Origin: Thauera sp. 28
GTDB lineage: Bacteria; Pseudomonadota; Gammaproteobacteria; Burkholderiales; Rhodocyclaceae
Direction: 5' to 3'
Assembly (NCBI RefSeq): GCF_000310145.2
Contig: NZ_AMXA01000026.1
Span: forward strand, 1-53,168
DNA length: 53,168 bases
Numbering within the stretch: position 1 is the stretch's first letter; each line of letters begins with the position of its first letter. The notes beneath the pieces are model-generated. The model was given only the letters and a program-made list of their open reading frames with translations. It was not told the DNA's origin and searched no databases. The position numbers and the translations under genes were made by a program. Below are positions 46,006 through 53,168 of this stretch, one piece after another.

Positions 46006-46629
46006 ATGAACGACATCGCCCCACGCCCGTACATCATCGGACTCACCGGCGGCATCGGCAGTGGCAAGAGCGCTGCCGCAGCACATTTCGCTCGTCTTGG
46101 CGCCGAGGTGGTCGACACCGACCTCATCGCGCATGGCCTCACTGCGCCCGGCGGCGCAGCCATGGACGCCATCCAGCGTGCCTTCGGTACCTCAATGATC
46201 GCCGCCGACGGCAGCCTGGACAGGGCCGCCATGCGTGCAAGGGTGTTCTCGCACCCGGAGGCCAAACGCCAGCTCGAGGCCATCCTGCACCCGATGATCC
46301 GAGACGAGAGCGCCCGCCAGTGCCACGCGGCGACTGCCCCCTATGTGATCCTCGCCGTTCCGCTGCTTGTCGAGTCCGGCAGCTACCGTGAGCGCTGCGA
46401 CCGCATCTGCGTGGTGGATTGCCCCGAACACCTGCAGCTCGAGCGGGTACGCACGCGCAGCGGCCTCGACGAGGCACAGGTGCGCGCGATCATGGCGACC
46501 CAGGCCAGCCGCGAGGCGCGCCTCGCCGCGGCCGATGACGTGATCGACAACAGCACCAGCCTCGAGGCACTGGAGCAGCAGGTGGCAAGCTTGCACGCAC
46601 GCTATCTCGCGGCCTCGAGGACGCGTTGA
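46006..46629 (+). CDS. coaE: Dephospho-CoA kinase
   Basis: 207 residues. The P-loop is GLTGGIGSGKSAAA, followed by GAEVVDTDLIAH, the HPMIRDE block and VILAVPLLVESG. VVDCPEHLQLERVRTRSGLD and the C-terminal ADDVIDNS also match. It performs the last step of CoA synthesis. The ATG at 46006 is the first in frame before the P-loop; the longer frame overlaps the SPOR-like gene. The coaE-zapD-yacG order is standard. Confidence 0.96.
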   Translation: MNDIAPRPYIIGLTGGIGSGKSAAAAHFARLGAEVVDTDLIAHGLTAPGGAAMDAIQRAFGTSMIAADGSLDRAAMRARVFSHPEAKRQLEAILHPMIRDESARQCHAATAPYVILAVPLLVESGSYRERCDRICVVDCPEHLQLERVRTRSGLDEAQVRAIMATQASREARLAAADDVIDNSTSLEALEQQVASLHARYLAASRTR

Positions 46630-46717
46630 GCACGCAGCCCACTCGCCCTGTGGCGCTCGGGCGCTGTGCTATCATCGCCCCGAACTCAAGCGGCGCGATA
46701 CTTGCGGATAGTGTCTG

Positions 46718-47473
46718 GTGATTAGCTACGAATACCCTCTCAACGAACGCATCCGCACGCTGTTGCGTCTCGAGGACCTGTTCGTCAAGATCGCCCACTT
46801 CTCCAGCGGCACTGCTCCACAGGATCACCACGTCGCCCTGCAGACGATCTTCGAGACCCTCGAGGTCGCAAGTCGTGCAGACCTCAAGGTTGATCTGGTC
46901 CAGGAGCTCGAGCGCCAGCGCCAGATCCTGATGTCCTTTCGCAACAACCCGGACATCTCCGAAGAGGCGCTCGCAGGCGCGCTCTACGAGATCGAGCAGG
47001 CCTCCACCGGACTCCTCGCCATGGCTGGCAAGATCGGCCAGTACCTGCGCGAGAACGAATGGCTGATGAGCATTCGCAGCCGGGCCGCCATCCCCGGCGG
47101 CGTCTGCCAGTTCGATCTGCCGGCCTATCACTACTGGCTCAACCGTGACCCCGAGGTCCGTCGCCGCGACCTCGACACCTGGATCCATCCGATGGCCCCC
47201 ATCCGCGATGGCATCGAGATCGTGCTGCGCCTGCTGCGTGCAAGCGGCCGCGCAGAGAGCCAGCTCGCGCGCAGCGGCGCCTTCCAGCTGACAATGGCCG
47301 GGCGCACGGCACAAATGGTCCGGGTACGGCTGGAGCGCACGGACGCCGTGGTCCCCGAGATCAGCGCCAACAAGTATGCGCTCAATGTCCGCTTCATGCT
47401 GCCGGAGACGGTTGCGCGCCCCCGCCTGGCCGAGCGCGACGTCGCCTTCGAGCTCACCTTCTGCAGCCTGTAG
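46718..47473 (+). CDS. zapD: Cell division protein ZapD
   Basis: 251 residues. The beginning ISYEYPLNERIRTLLRLEDLF is the hallmark of ZapD, and the C-terminal beta domain includes NKYALNVRFMLPE. ZapD bundles FtsZ filaments at the division site. The start is GTG 46718; the codon is needed for the conserved N-terminus. It lies between coaE and yacG as in many proteobacteria. Confidence 0.95.
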   Translation: MISYEYPLNERIRTLLRLEDLFVKIAHFSSGTAPQDHHVALQTIFETLEVASRADLKVDLVQELERQRQILMSFRNNPDISEEALAGALYEIEQASTGLLAMAGKIGQYLRENEWLMSIRSRAAIPGGVCQFDLPAYHYWLNRDPEVRRRDLDTWIHPMAPIRDGIEIVLRLLRASGRAESQLARSGAFQLTMAGRTAQMVRVRLERTDAVVPEISANKYALNVRFMLPETVARPRLAERDVAFELTFCSL

Positions 47474-47482
47474 CCCTTCCGT

Positions 47483-47704
47483 ATGAGCCAGCCCGTGCGT
47501 ACCGTGAACTGCCCGACTTGCGGCAAGCCCGTCGAGTGGAGCAAGGACAGCCAGCACCGCCCGTTCTGCTCCGCACGCTGCCGTCAGATCGACCTCGGGG
47601 CTTGGGCGTCGGAGTCCTATCGGGTGCCGACTGCCCCTCCCGACGCGCCGGATGAGGCCGACGGCTTCGCGCCACCCGGCGTCGGCGAAGGTCGCAATCG
47701 CTGA
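47483..47704 (+). CDS. yacG: DNA gyrase inhibitor YacG, zinc protein
   Basis: 73 residues with one zinc site of four cysteines: CPTCGKPV and [14 protein letters not shown]. Members bind gyrase and block DNA binding. ATG 47483 lies nine bases after the zapD stop. It is convergent with the Nudix gene. Confidence 0.94.
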   Translation: MSQPVRTVNCPTCGKPVEWSKDSQHRPFCSARCRQIDLGAWASESYRVPTAPPDAPDEADGFAPPGVGEGRNR

Positions 47705-47748
47705 CCGGCCTAGGCCGGCTAGGGCTGAGCCGCAGCGCGCCTGGGCCT

Positions 47749-48699
47749 TCAGGCGTCTTTCGGCCCCCACACACCGCGTATCGCCGCAATCCCATGCGCC
47801 CCTGCATCACGCGCCTCTGACATGTCATTCTGTGTCAGGCCGCCCAAGGCAAAGACCGGAATGGGTAAACCTTCGATCAGCTCGCCAAAGCGCGCCCAAC
47901 CCAATCCAGCCTGGTCGGGATGCGTCGCGGTGGGTTGCACAGGACCGAGGAGCGCATAGTCCAGACCCAGCGCAGCCGCATGCTCGAGCTCGGCGCGCGT
48001 ATGACACGACGCGCCAACCCATTCGAACTCGGGCCTGTCGCTGCTGGCCAGGAGGCGCTGCGCGGTAAGGTGACATCCGTCGGCACCAATGCGGCGAGCC
48101 AACTCGAGGTCGGAGTTGACCACCAGCAGTCCTCCGCTGGCCCTGACCCTGTCCAGCGCTGCACGCGCGAAGCGCTCCCGCTCACCGGCGTCCAGCGCCG
48201 CTTCGCGAACCTGGACCAGCCCCAGCCCCTGCTGCAGCGCGCGCTCGAGCACACTCAGCTGCTCGGCCGCGCCTATCGCCGTTGCCTGTGTGATACCCAT
48301 GATGCGCGGCAGGCGTAGCGCCTTCAGGATCGGTCCATTGGCCGGCAGCATGGGTGCAGGCACGGGATCACCCGGCGCGACCCAGGCCAAAGCGCTGTGC
48401 ACCCTGTCGTTGAGCGTTCCCTGCCAGGCCGCGACTTCGAAGAAATGCAGCCGCACATGCGCATGCTCATACAGATGTTCGCGGCGCAGCCAGGGTCGCA
48501 AGTGCGTAACGTGGATGCCCAATTCTTCTTCGAGCTCACGGCACAACGCCTGCGCAGGACTTTCGCCACGCTCGACCTTGCCACCGGGGAACTCCCAGTA
48601 GCCCGCATAGACGGTGTCGGGAGCGCGCTGCCCGAGCAGGTAGGCACCATCTGCGCGCAGCAGAACGCCTGCCGCTACATCGACCAGCTTGCGCGTCAT
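47749..48699 (-). CDS. Nudix hydrolase (MutT-like) fused to a thiamine-phosphate-synthase-like domain
   Basis: 316 residues. The N-terminal MutT-type domain starts VDVAAGVLLRADGAYLLGQR and has the complete Nudix box GGKVERGESPAQALCRELEEELG. From about residue 131 a TenI/ThiE-like TIM barrel follows (LVQVREAALDAGERERF, GADGCHLTAQRL, DYALLGPVQPTATHPD). This fusion is known in beta- and gammaproteobacteria. The first half probably hydrolyses 8-oxo-dGTP; the role of the second is unclear. It overlaps the DUF815 ATPase gene by ATGA. Confidence 0.92.
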   Translation of the reverse strand: MTRKLVDVAAGVLLRADGAYLLGQRAPDTVYAGYWEFPGGKVERGESPAQALCRELEEELGIHVTHLRPWLRREHLYEHAHVRLHFFEVAAWQGTLNDRVHSALAWVAPGDPVPAPMLPANGPILKALRLPRIMGITQATAIGAAEQLSVLERALQQGLGLVQVREAALDAGERERFARAALDRVRASGGLLVVNSDLELARRIGADGCHLTAQRLLASSDRPEFEWVGASCHTRAELEHAAALGLDYALLGPVQPTATHPDQAGLGWARFGELIEGLPIPVFALGGLTQNDMSEARDAGAHGIAAIRGVWGPKDA

Positions 48700-49574
48700 C
48701 GGCCATGCCCCTCGTCATCGAGCCGCCCGGCGTGGTCTCGTGCGAACTGCCAGGCCACGCGCCCGGAACGCGAGCCACGCATCAACGCCCACTGCAGCGC
48801 GTCCTGGCGAGCCGCGGCGATCGCCTTCTTCGGCACGCCGAAGTGCCCGAGCCAATGCGCGACGATATCGAGGTACTCATCCTGGCTGAATGGATAAAAG
48901 GATATCCAGAGGCCAAAGCGCTCGGACAGCGAAATCTTCTCCTCCACCGCCTCGCCCGGGTGCAGTTCGCCATCCACATGACGTGCCTGCAGATTCTCAT
49001 CGTGATACTCCGGCATCAGGTGGCGACGGTTCGATGTCGCGTAGATGAGCACGTTGTCGGACATCGCCGAAACCGAGCCGTCGAGCACGCTCTTGAGGGC
49101 CTTGTAGGCATCTTCACCTTCCTCGAAGGAAAGATCGTCGCAAAACAGGATGAAGCGCTCGGGCCGCCCCTCGATCAACTCGACGATCTCGGGCAGATCG
49201 ACGAGGTCGGTCTTGTCCACCTCAATAAGGCGCAAGCCCCGCGGCGCATACTCGTTGAGGAGCGCCTTCACCAGCGACGACTTGCCCGTACCGCGGGCTC
49301 CTGTAAGCAATACGTTGTTGGCCCGGCGCCCAGCGAGGAACTGGCGCGTATTGCGATCGATGCGGGCCTTCTGCTCATCGACATCGTGGAGGTCAGCCAG
49401 GGCGATGCGATGCTGCAGGCGAATCGGTCTGAGCTCGGCACGACCGCGGCGGCGCTGCCAGCGGAAAGCGGCCGACGCCGTCCAGTCGGGCGCCTGAACC
49501 GGGCCTGGCAACAGGGTTTCGAGCCGTTCGAGCACCTGCTCGGCACGGCGCAGAAGATCTTGCAATTCAGTCAT
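48696..49574 (-). CDS. DUF815-family AAA-type ATPase
   Basis: 292 residues. Walker A is LLTGARGTGKSSLVKALLNE and Walker B is RFILFCDDLSF. The segment YATSNRRHLMPE and the C-terminal GRVAWQFARDHAG fit the DUF815 family. Its cellular role is not established. ATG 49574 is the chosen start; ATG 49592 or 49595 would add six or seven residues. It overlaps a small membrane-protein gene upstream and the Nudix gene downstream. Confidence 0.88.
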   Translation of the reverse strand: MTELQDLLRRAEQVLERLETLLPGPVQAPDWTASAAFRWQRRRGRAELRPIRLQHRIALADLHDVDEQKARIDRNTRQFLAGRRANNVLLTGARGTGKSSLVKALLNEYAPRGLRLIEVDKTDLVDLPEIVELIEGRPERFILFCDDLSFEEGEDAYKALKSVLDGSVSAMSDNVLIYATSNRRHLMPEYHDENLQARHVDGELHPGEAVEEKISLSERFGLWISFYPFSQDEYLDIVAHWLGHFGVPKKAIAAARQDALQWALMRGSRSGRVAWQFARDHAGRLDDEGHGR

Positions 49575-49698
49575 GTCTTGAGGACTCACCATCATCCGTG
49601 GGCGAGCGCGGCGCGGCTGGGGGCCGCGGCCTCAACGCCCGCAACACAACCAGCACCAAGGTCAGCGCAACGCCGAGTTCGAGGAAGATCAACCACAC
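49567..49698 (-). CDS. Putative 43-residue single-helix membrane protein
   Basis: A frame from GTG 49698 to TGA at 49567 encodes WLIFLELGVALTLVLVVL, one convincing membrane helix at the N-terminus. A short proline-rich, then charged tail follows. GGAGA lies seven bases before the GTG. The end overlaps the start of the DUF815 gene, suggesting coupling. Too short for firm recognition; function unknown. Confidence 0.55.
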   Translation of the reverse strand: MWLIFLELGVALTLVLVVLRALRPRPPAAPRSPTDDGESSRHD

Positions 49699-49763
49699 AT
49701 CGCATCTCCGGCGACCGGCCTGGCACCGGTATACTCTGCCGCATCCGCCCACGAGTTTAACCG

Positions 49764-51017
49764 ATGCACCCGATGATTCCGGCCGCTATCAGACGCCTTG
49801 CCCTTGCCTCCACTGTTGCCCTGATCGCCGCGGGCTGTGCACACCAGACCGAAGCCCCGGGACCTGAAGCGGCCGCACCGACCTGTCCGCCGCCACCTGC
49901 CTGCCCAGCCTGTCCGGTCTGCCCTGCACCTACGCCCGACAAGCCACCGGCGCCAGCCGCCGCCCCCCTGCAACGCGCTGACTGGAGCGCGTTGCCGAAT
50001 TGGCAACTGGACGACCCGGCGGCAGCCTGGCCTGCGCTGCGGACCTCATGTTCGAAGCTTGTTCGTCAGACAGCGTGGAAGAACGCCTGCACGGCCGCCG
50101 AGAGCCTGGGTCGTGCGCCATCGGGCGCCGATGCGCGGCGTTACTTCGAAACGCATTTCGTTCCTTGGCGCCTGGTCAATCCAGACGGCAGCATGCAGGG
50201 GCTCATCACCGGCTATTACGAACCACTCATCCGTGGCAGCCGCACTCGCGGCGGTCGCAACACCTGGCCTGTCCATGGCGTGCCGCGCGACATGCTGACG
50301 ATCGAGTTGGGCGACGTCTACCCGGAACTCAAGCATCTTCGTCTGCGTGGCCGCGTCGAGGGAAACAAGGTCTTGCCCTACTTCACCCGCGCGGAGCTCG
50401 AACAGCGCGGCGCGCAGCTCCCCGCCCCCATACTATTCTGGGCGGATGACCCGATCGACCTCTTCTTCCTGCAGGTGCAAGGCTCGGGCCGGATCCAGTT
50501 GCCCGATGGTTCGATGGCTCGTGTCGGCTACGCCGACCAGAACGGACACCCTTACCAGTCCATCGGCCGCTGGCTGGTTGCCAAGGGCGAGCTCAGCCTG
50601 GACAAGGCCTCGATGGACGGGATCAAGCGCTGGGCGCAGGACAACCCGCATCGCCTGGCGGAAATGCTGAATGCAAATCCGAGCTACGTGTTCTTCCGCG
50701 AGCTGCCCAGTTCAAATGATGGTCCGATCGGTGCTCAGGGCGTCCCGCTCACCGAGGGTCGCAGCATCGCAGTGGATCCGCGCTATGTGCCTCTGGGGGC
50801 GCCGGTATTCTTGTCCACCACCTATCCGCTCAGCGACCGCCCGCTCAATCGTCTGATGATGGCGCAGGACACGGGCGGCGCGATCAAAGGCGTGGTACGC
50901 GGGGACTTCTTCTGGGGCTTTGGACCCGAAGCGGGCCGCGAAGCAGGTCGCATGCGCCAGCAGGGCAGCATGTGGGTTTTACTGCCACGCGGCATGACAC
51001 CACCCGCGCTGCAATGA
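49764..51017 (+). CDS. mltA: Membrane-bound lytic murein transglycosylase A
   Basis: 417 residues. The signal peptide has the lipobox AAGC, followed by a Cys/Pro-rich linker (CPPPPACPACPVCPAP), unusual in cysteine content. The MltA domain (ITGYYEPLIRGSRTR, FFLQVQGSGRIQLPDGS, GYADQNGHPYQSIGRWL) and 3D domain (VDPRYVPLGAPVFL, MMAQDTGGAIKG, GDFFWGFG) are complete; the catalytic Asp is in AQDTGG. It cleaves peptidoglycan to anhydro-muropeptides at the outer membrane. ATG 49773, three codons in, is an alternative start. Confidence 0.96.
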   Translation: MHPMIPAAIRRLALASTVALIAAGCAHQTEAPGPEAAAPTCPPPPACPACPVCPAPTPDKPPAPAAAPLQRADWSALPNWQLDDPAAAWPALRTSCSKLVRQTAWKNACTAAESLGRAPSGADARRYFETHFVPWRLVNPDGSMQGLITGYYEPLIRGSRTRGGRNTWPVHGVPRDMLTIELGDVYPELKHLRLRGRVEGNKVLPYFTRAELEQRGAQLPAPILFWADDPIDLFFLQVQGSGRIQLPDGSMARVGYADQNGHPYQSIGRWLVAKGELSLDKASMDGIKRWAQDNPHRLAEMLNANPSYVFFRELPSSNDGPIGAQGVPLTEGRSIAVDPRYVPLGAPVFLSTTYPLSDRPLNRLMMAQDTGGAIKGVVRGDFFWGFGPEAGREAGRMRQQGSMWVLLPRGMTPPALQ

Positions 51018-51033
51018 GCGCACGCATGGCACA

Positions 51034-51060
51034 TAAAAAAGGGGGCGACCAGCGCCCCCT
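51034..51060 (-). terminator. Intrinsic terminator of dsbC, shared with mltA
   Basis: AGGGGGCG (51040-51047) pairs with CGCCCCCT (51053-51060) around a five-base loop. Reading leftwards from dsbC, the stem is followed by a run of six T (A-run 51035-51040 on the plus strand). On the plus strand it can also form a hairpin after mltA. Confidence 0.85.
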
Positions 51061-51081
51061 CGCGAACAAGCCGAACCCGCC

Positions 51082-51810
51082 CTAGCGCTTGACGCTGTCC
51101 ATTGCCTTCTCGAGTTCGGCGGCCGGAACGTAGCCCCCGATGCGCGAGCCATCTGCCAGAAAGATGGTCGGCGTACCGCTGATGCGCAGGCTCTGCCCAA
51201 GTTCCACGTTGCGCGTGATCACACTGGTGTCGCAAGTCGCCTTGGCCGGCACCTTGCCGTCGACAACCCAGGCAGTCCACGCCTTGCCCTGATCCTTCGC
51301 ACACCAGATGTTGTTGGACTTCTGGGTCGAGTCCTCACTCAGGATCGGATACAGGAAGGTATAGACGGTGATGTCATCCATCGCGTCGATCTCCTTTCCG
51401 AGGCGCTTGCAATAGCCGCAGTTGGGATCCTCGAAGGTGGCGATCACGCGCGTCCCCTTGCCCTTGACTACCTTGACCGCCTGATCGAGCGGCAGCGTCG
51501 AGAAGTCGATCGCTGAAAGCTGATTCAGGCGTGCGCGGGTAACGTCGCGTCGCGTGGCGGTATCGATCACGCTGCCATCGACGATGAAGCTGGCCTTCTC
51601 ATCCGTATAAACGAGCTGACCGTTCTTGAGCACGACCTCGTAGAGGCCCCCATATGGGGTCTGACTGACAGACTCCACCGCCGGCGCACCGATGAAGGCC
51701 TCCATCGCCTTCCTGACCTCATCTTCGCCAGCATGCGCGGTGGAGGTCAGCCCGAGTGCGATCGAAACGGAAAGGAGCTTCACCCGTACGGGCTTCAACA
51801 AGGCTTGCAT
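51082..51810 (-). CDS. dsbC: DsbC-type periplasmic thiol:disulphide isomerase
   Basis: 242 residues. A signal peptide ends at TAHA before GEDEVRKAMEAFIG. The N-terminal dimerisation domain is followed by a thioredoxin domain with active site CGYC in FEDPNCGYCKRLGKEI and the cis-proline in SGTPTIFLADG. It reshuffles wrong disulphides in the periplasm. GGAGA precedes ATG 51810; a longer frame starts inside the upstream gene. It lies 16 bases after the UbiH-family gene. Confidence 0.95.
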   Translation of the reverse strand: MQALLKPVRVKLLSVSIALGLTSTAHAGEDEVRKAMEAFIGAPAVESVSQTPYGGLYEVVLKNGQLVYTDEKASFIVDGSVIDTATRRDVTRARLNQLSAIDFSTLPLDQAVKVVKGKGTRVIATFEDPNCGYCKRLGKEIDAMDDITVYTFLYPILSEDSTQKSNNIWCAKDQGKAWTAWVVDGKVPAKATCDTSVITRNVELGQSLRISGTPTIFLADGSRIGGYVPAAELEKAMDSVKR

Positions 51811-51826
51811 CGAGTTCTCCGAAATA

Positions 51827-52990
51827 TCAAAAGCGACCATGCACGGCGTAACGCACCAATGCGTTTGTTACGACTGGCACGCGGTTCGTAAGGTTCATTC
51901 CCGCATTACGCAAGAAGCCGAGCACGGGGTCCTGGGCACCAAACAGCCGATTGAGCCCGTGGGTCAGATACTGCAGCAGGAAGGGCTCCTCGGCGCGACG
52001 GCGCGCGTAACGCCGCAATACCGCAAGCTCACCGACATCGCGCCATGACGGCAGGCTGCCCAACTCCTCTGCCAGCACCTTGGCATCCTGAAAGCCCAGA
52101 TTGATGCCATGGCCGGACAGCGGATGAATCGCATGTGCAGCATCGCCGATCAAGGCCAACCTTGGTCGTACCACCTCGGCGACACGCATCAGCCTGAGCG
52201 GAAAGGCAGCCCGCGGCGTCGCCAGTTCGAGCACTCCGAGCCGCTGACCACCGGCCTCCATGACCCGCGCGCAGAAGGTATCATCGTCCAGCTTCATCAG
52301 TTCGCCAGCGATCGCATCCGGAGCCGACCAGACCATCGACATCATGCCATGCGCAAGGGGCAGCCAGGCGAGCACACCATCCTCGCGAAACCACTGAAAA
52401 GCGGTGCCACGATGCGGGCGCTCACAACGAAAGTTGGCCACGACCCCCATCTCGTCATAGCGCGTCGTCTGTACTTCGATTCCGGCCGCACGACGGAGCC
52501 AGGAGTCACGACCGTCCGCTCCGACAGCCAGCGCCGCACTCAGAGTGCGGCCGTCCTCGAGCGTCACGGCAACCCGCCCCTCCTCCTGCAGGAGCGCCAC
52601 CGGCACTGCCGGACACAGCAGGGTAACGTTATGCTGCCGCTTCAGACTCTCCCAGAGCTCAAGATGGACCAGGCTGGACTCGCCAATCCACGCCAGCTCG
52701 GCCAGCCCACAGTCATGGGCCGAGAAGCGGAGCTCACCATTGGCATCGCCATAGATCAGCATCTCGGCCACCGGCTCGAGACGACTCTGATCCAGATGGG
52801 ACCACACGCCCAGCGCGGACAGGAACGCTGCGCTTGCGGGACTGTAAGCGTAGATACGCTGATCCCAGTCTTGCGGGCGCGATGGCACAGCATGCTCAAG
52901 CACCGCGATCTGCAGGCTGCTGCGACGCAAGGCAACTGCGAGCGCTGCGCCGGCCAGACCACCACCAACGATGACGATATCGAACTTCAT
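51827..52990 (-). CDS. FAD-dependent hydroxylase of the UbiH/UbiF/COQ6 family
   Basis: 387 residues. The FAD-binding N-terminus is DIVIVGGGLAGAALAVAL, the central motif is VGADGRDSWLRRAAG, and the second FAD motif is LIGDAAHAIHPLSGHGINLG. These enzymes hydroxylate the ubiquinone ring. Which ring position is used cannot be told from sequence. The ATG at 52990 is the natural start. It is upstream of dsbC on the same strand and may share its transcript. Confidence 0.92.
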   Translation of the reverse strand: MKFDIVIVGGGLAGAALAVALRRSSLQIAVLEHAVPSRPQDWDQRIYAYSPASAAFLSALGVWSHLDQSRLEPVAEMLIYGDANGELRFSAHDCGLAELAWIGESSLVHLELWESLKRQHNVTLLCPAVPVALLQEEGRVAVTLEDGRTLSAALAVGADGRDSWLRRAAGIEVQTTRYDEMGVVANFRCERPHRGTAFQWFREDGVLAWLPLAHGMMSMVWSAPDAIAGELMKLDDDTFCARVMEAGGQRLGVLELATPRAAFPLRLMRVAEVVRPRLALIGDAAHAIHPLSGHGINLGFQDAKVLAEELGSLPSWRDVGELAVLRRYARRRAEEPFLLQYLTHGLNRLFGAQDPVLGFLRNAGMNLTNRVPVVTNALVRYAVHGRF

Positions 52991-53090
52991 AGGCTCAGCG
53001 ATCCCGACGACAGCTGAGCATTTTGCCCCACGCAGGCCCCTTCGTCACGATCTGCGATCCCTATCGTTCCTTTCGCTGGCCGTTGACGTA

Positions 53091-53129
53091 ACAAAGCCCT
53101 GCTTTCTTTTGAGAGCAGGGCTTTGTTTT
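53091..53129. terminator. Terminator between an rRNA operon and the UbiH-family gene
   Basis: ACAAAGCCCTGCT (53091-53103) pairs exactly with AGCAGGGCTTTGT (53114-53126) around ten bases, a 13-base stem. It lies just after the 3' end of the 5S rRNA on the minus strand. T-richness follows on the plus strand, and TTTGTT lies in and after the stem on the minus strand. Confidence 0.85.
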
Positions 53130-53137
53130 GTGGGTTA

Positions 53138-53168
53138 GTCTGACGATGACCTACTTTCACGAGGGCGG
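53138..53168 (-). rRNA. rrf: 5S rRNA, 3' end only (gene runs off the right edge)
   Basis: Read on the minus strand the last bases are TCGTGAAAGTAGGTCATCGT followed by CAGAC, the characteristic 3' part of betaproteobacterial 5S rRNA. About 31 bases are inside the window. A strong hairpin follows. This indicates the end of an rRNA operon transcribed leftwards. Confidence 0.8.

Overview
The window is about 53 kb of GC-rich chromosome from a betaproteobacterium. A denitrifying member of the Rhodocyclales close to Thauera/Azoarcus fits best. The reasons are a Tat-type (clade I) nosZ followed by nosR-orf-nosDFY-nosL, an adjacent RegB/RegA-type redox two-component system, and betaproteobacterial gene orders (rsmD-coaD-fdx, lolB-ispE-tRNA-Gln-prs-rplY-pth, birA-coaX, coaE-zapD-yacG). 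Almost all of it is dense core genome. No insertion sequence, integrase, prophage or CRISPR array was seen.

Layout. 1-2.0 kb: end of an M16 peptidase-like gene, then rsmD, coaD and a ferredoxin, closed by a 30-bp perfect palindrome. 2.1-5.0 kb (minus strand): a dynamin-like GTPase and mutM. 5.2-11.0 kb: a TPR protein, lolB, ispE, tRNA-Gln(UUG), prs, rplY and pth. 11.0-13.3 kb: a divergent Ap4A-phosphorylase-like gene and ychF. 13.3-16.4 kb: a 0.5-kb gene-poor, structured stretch, then a tight three-gene unit encoding a 31-fold hexapeptide-repeat protein, a GNAT-like acyltransferase and an MscS channel. 16.4-19.2 kb (minus strand): regB-regA-eamA with overlapping stops and starts.

19.2-29.2 kb is the nitrous oxide reduction locus. 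nosZ has its own FNR/DNR-type box and a strong terminator. nosR then starts from a second FNR/DNR-type box and is followed by a 140-residue membrane protein, nosD, nosF, nosY, a Tat/lipoprotein NosL, two unrecognised small genes and a second, divergent NosL-like protein. NosZ is the periplasmic enzyme, NosR the electron donor and maturation factor, NosDFY the ABC-type maturation system and NosL the copper chaperone. RegB/RegA is encoded divergently from nosZ.

29.2-37.1 kb: a diguanylate cyclase; a small lipoprotein cytochrome c under a perfect FNR-type palindrome; gluQ; a ClsB-type phospholipase D enzyme with an endonuclease/exonuclease/phosphatase protein; nadA; a rhodanese; and a cation diffusion facilitator. 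37.1-42.0 kb is the nitrogen control locus: glnA behind two NtrC sites and a sigma-54 promoter, a DUF4124 protein, glnL and glnG. 42.1-53.0 kb: birA-coaX-trpB2, a SPOR-like protein, coaE-zapD-yacG, a Nudix/ThiE-like fusion with a DUF815 ATPase, mltA, dsbC and a UbiH-family hydroxylase. The last ~31 bases are the 3' end of a 5S rRNA gene on the minus strand, so an rRNA operon ends here.

Most of the window is well-understood core biology. The least explained parts are the hexad-repeat protein and its operon, and the small unrecognised genes in the nos operon (140, 90 and 121 residues) with the NosL pair of differing metal-ligand motifs. Other points worth checking are the RegB-like kinase whose HELGTPL box reads HRLGTPL and a 22-bp perfect hairpin near 30.68 kb.
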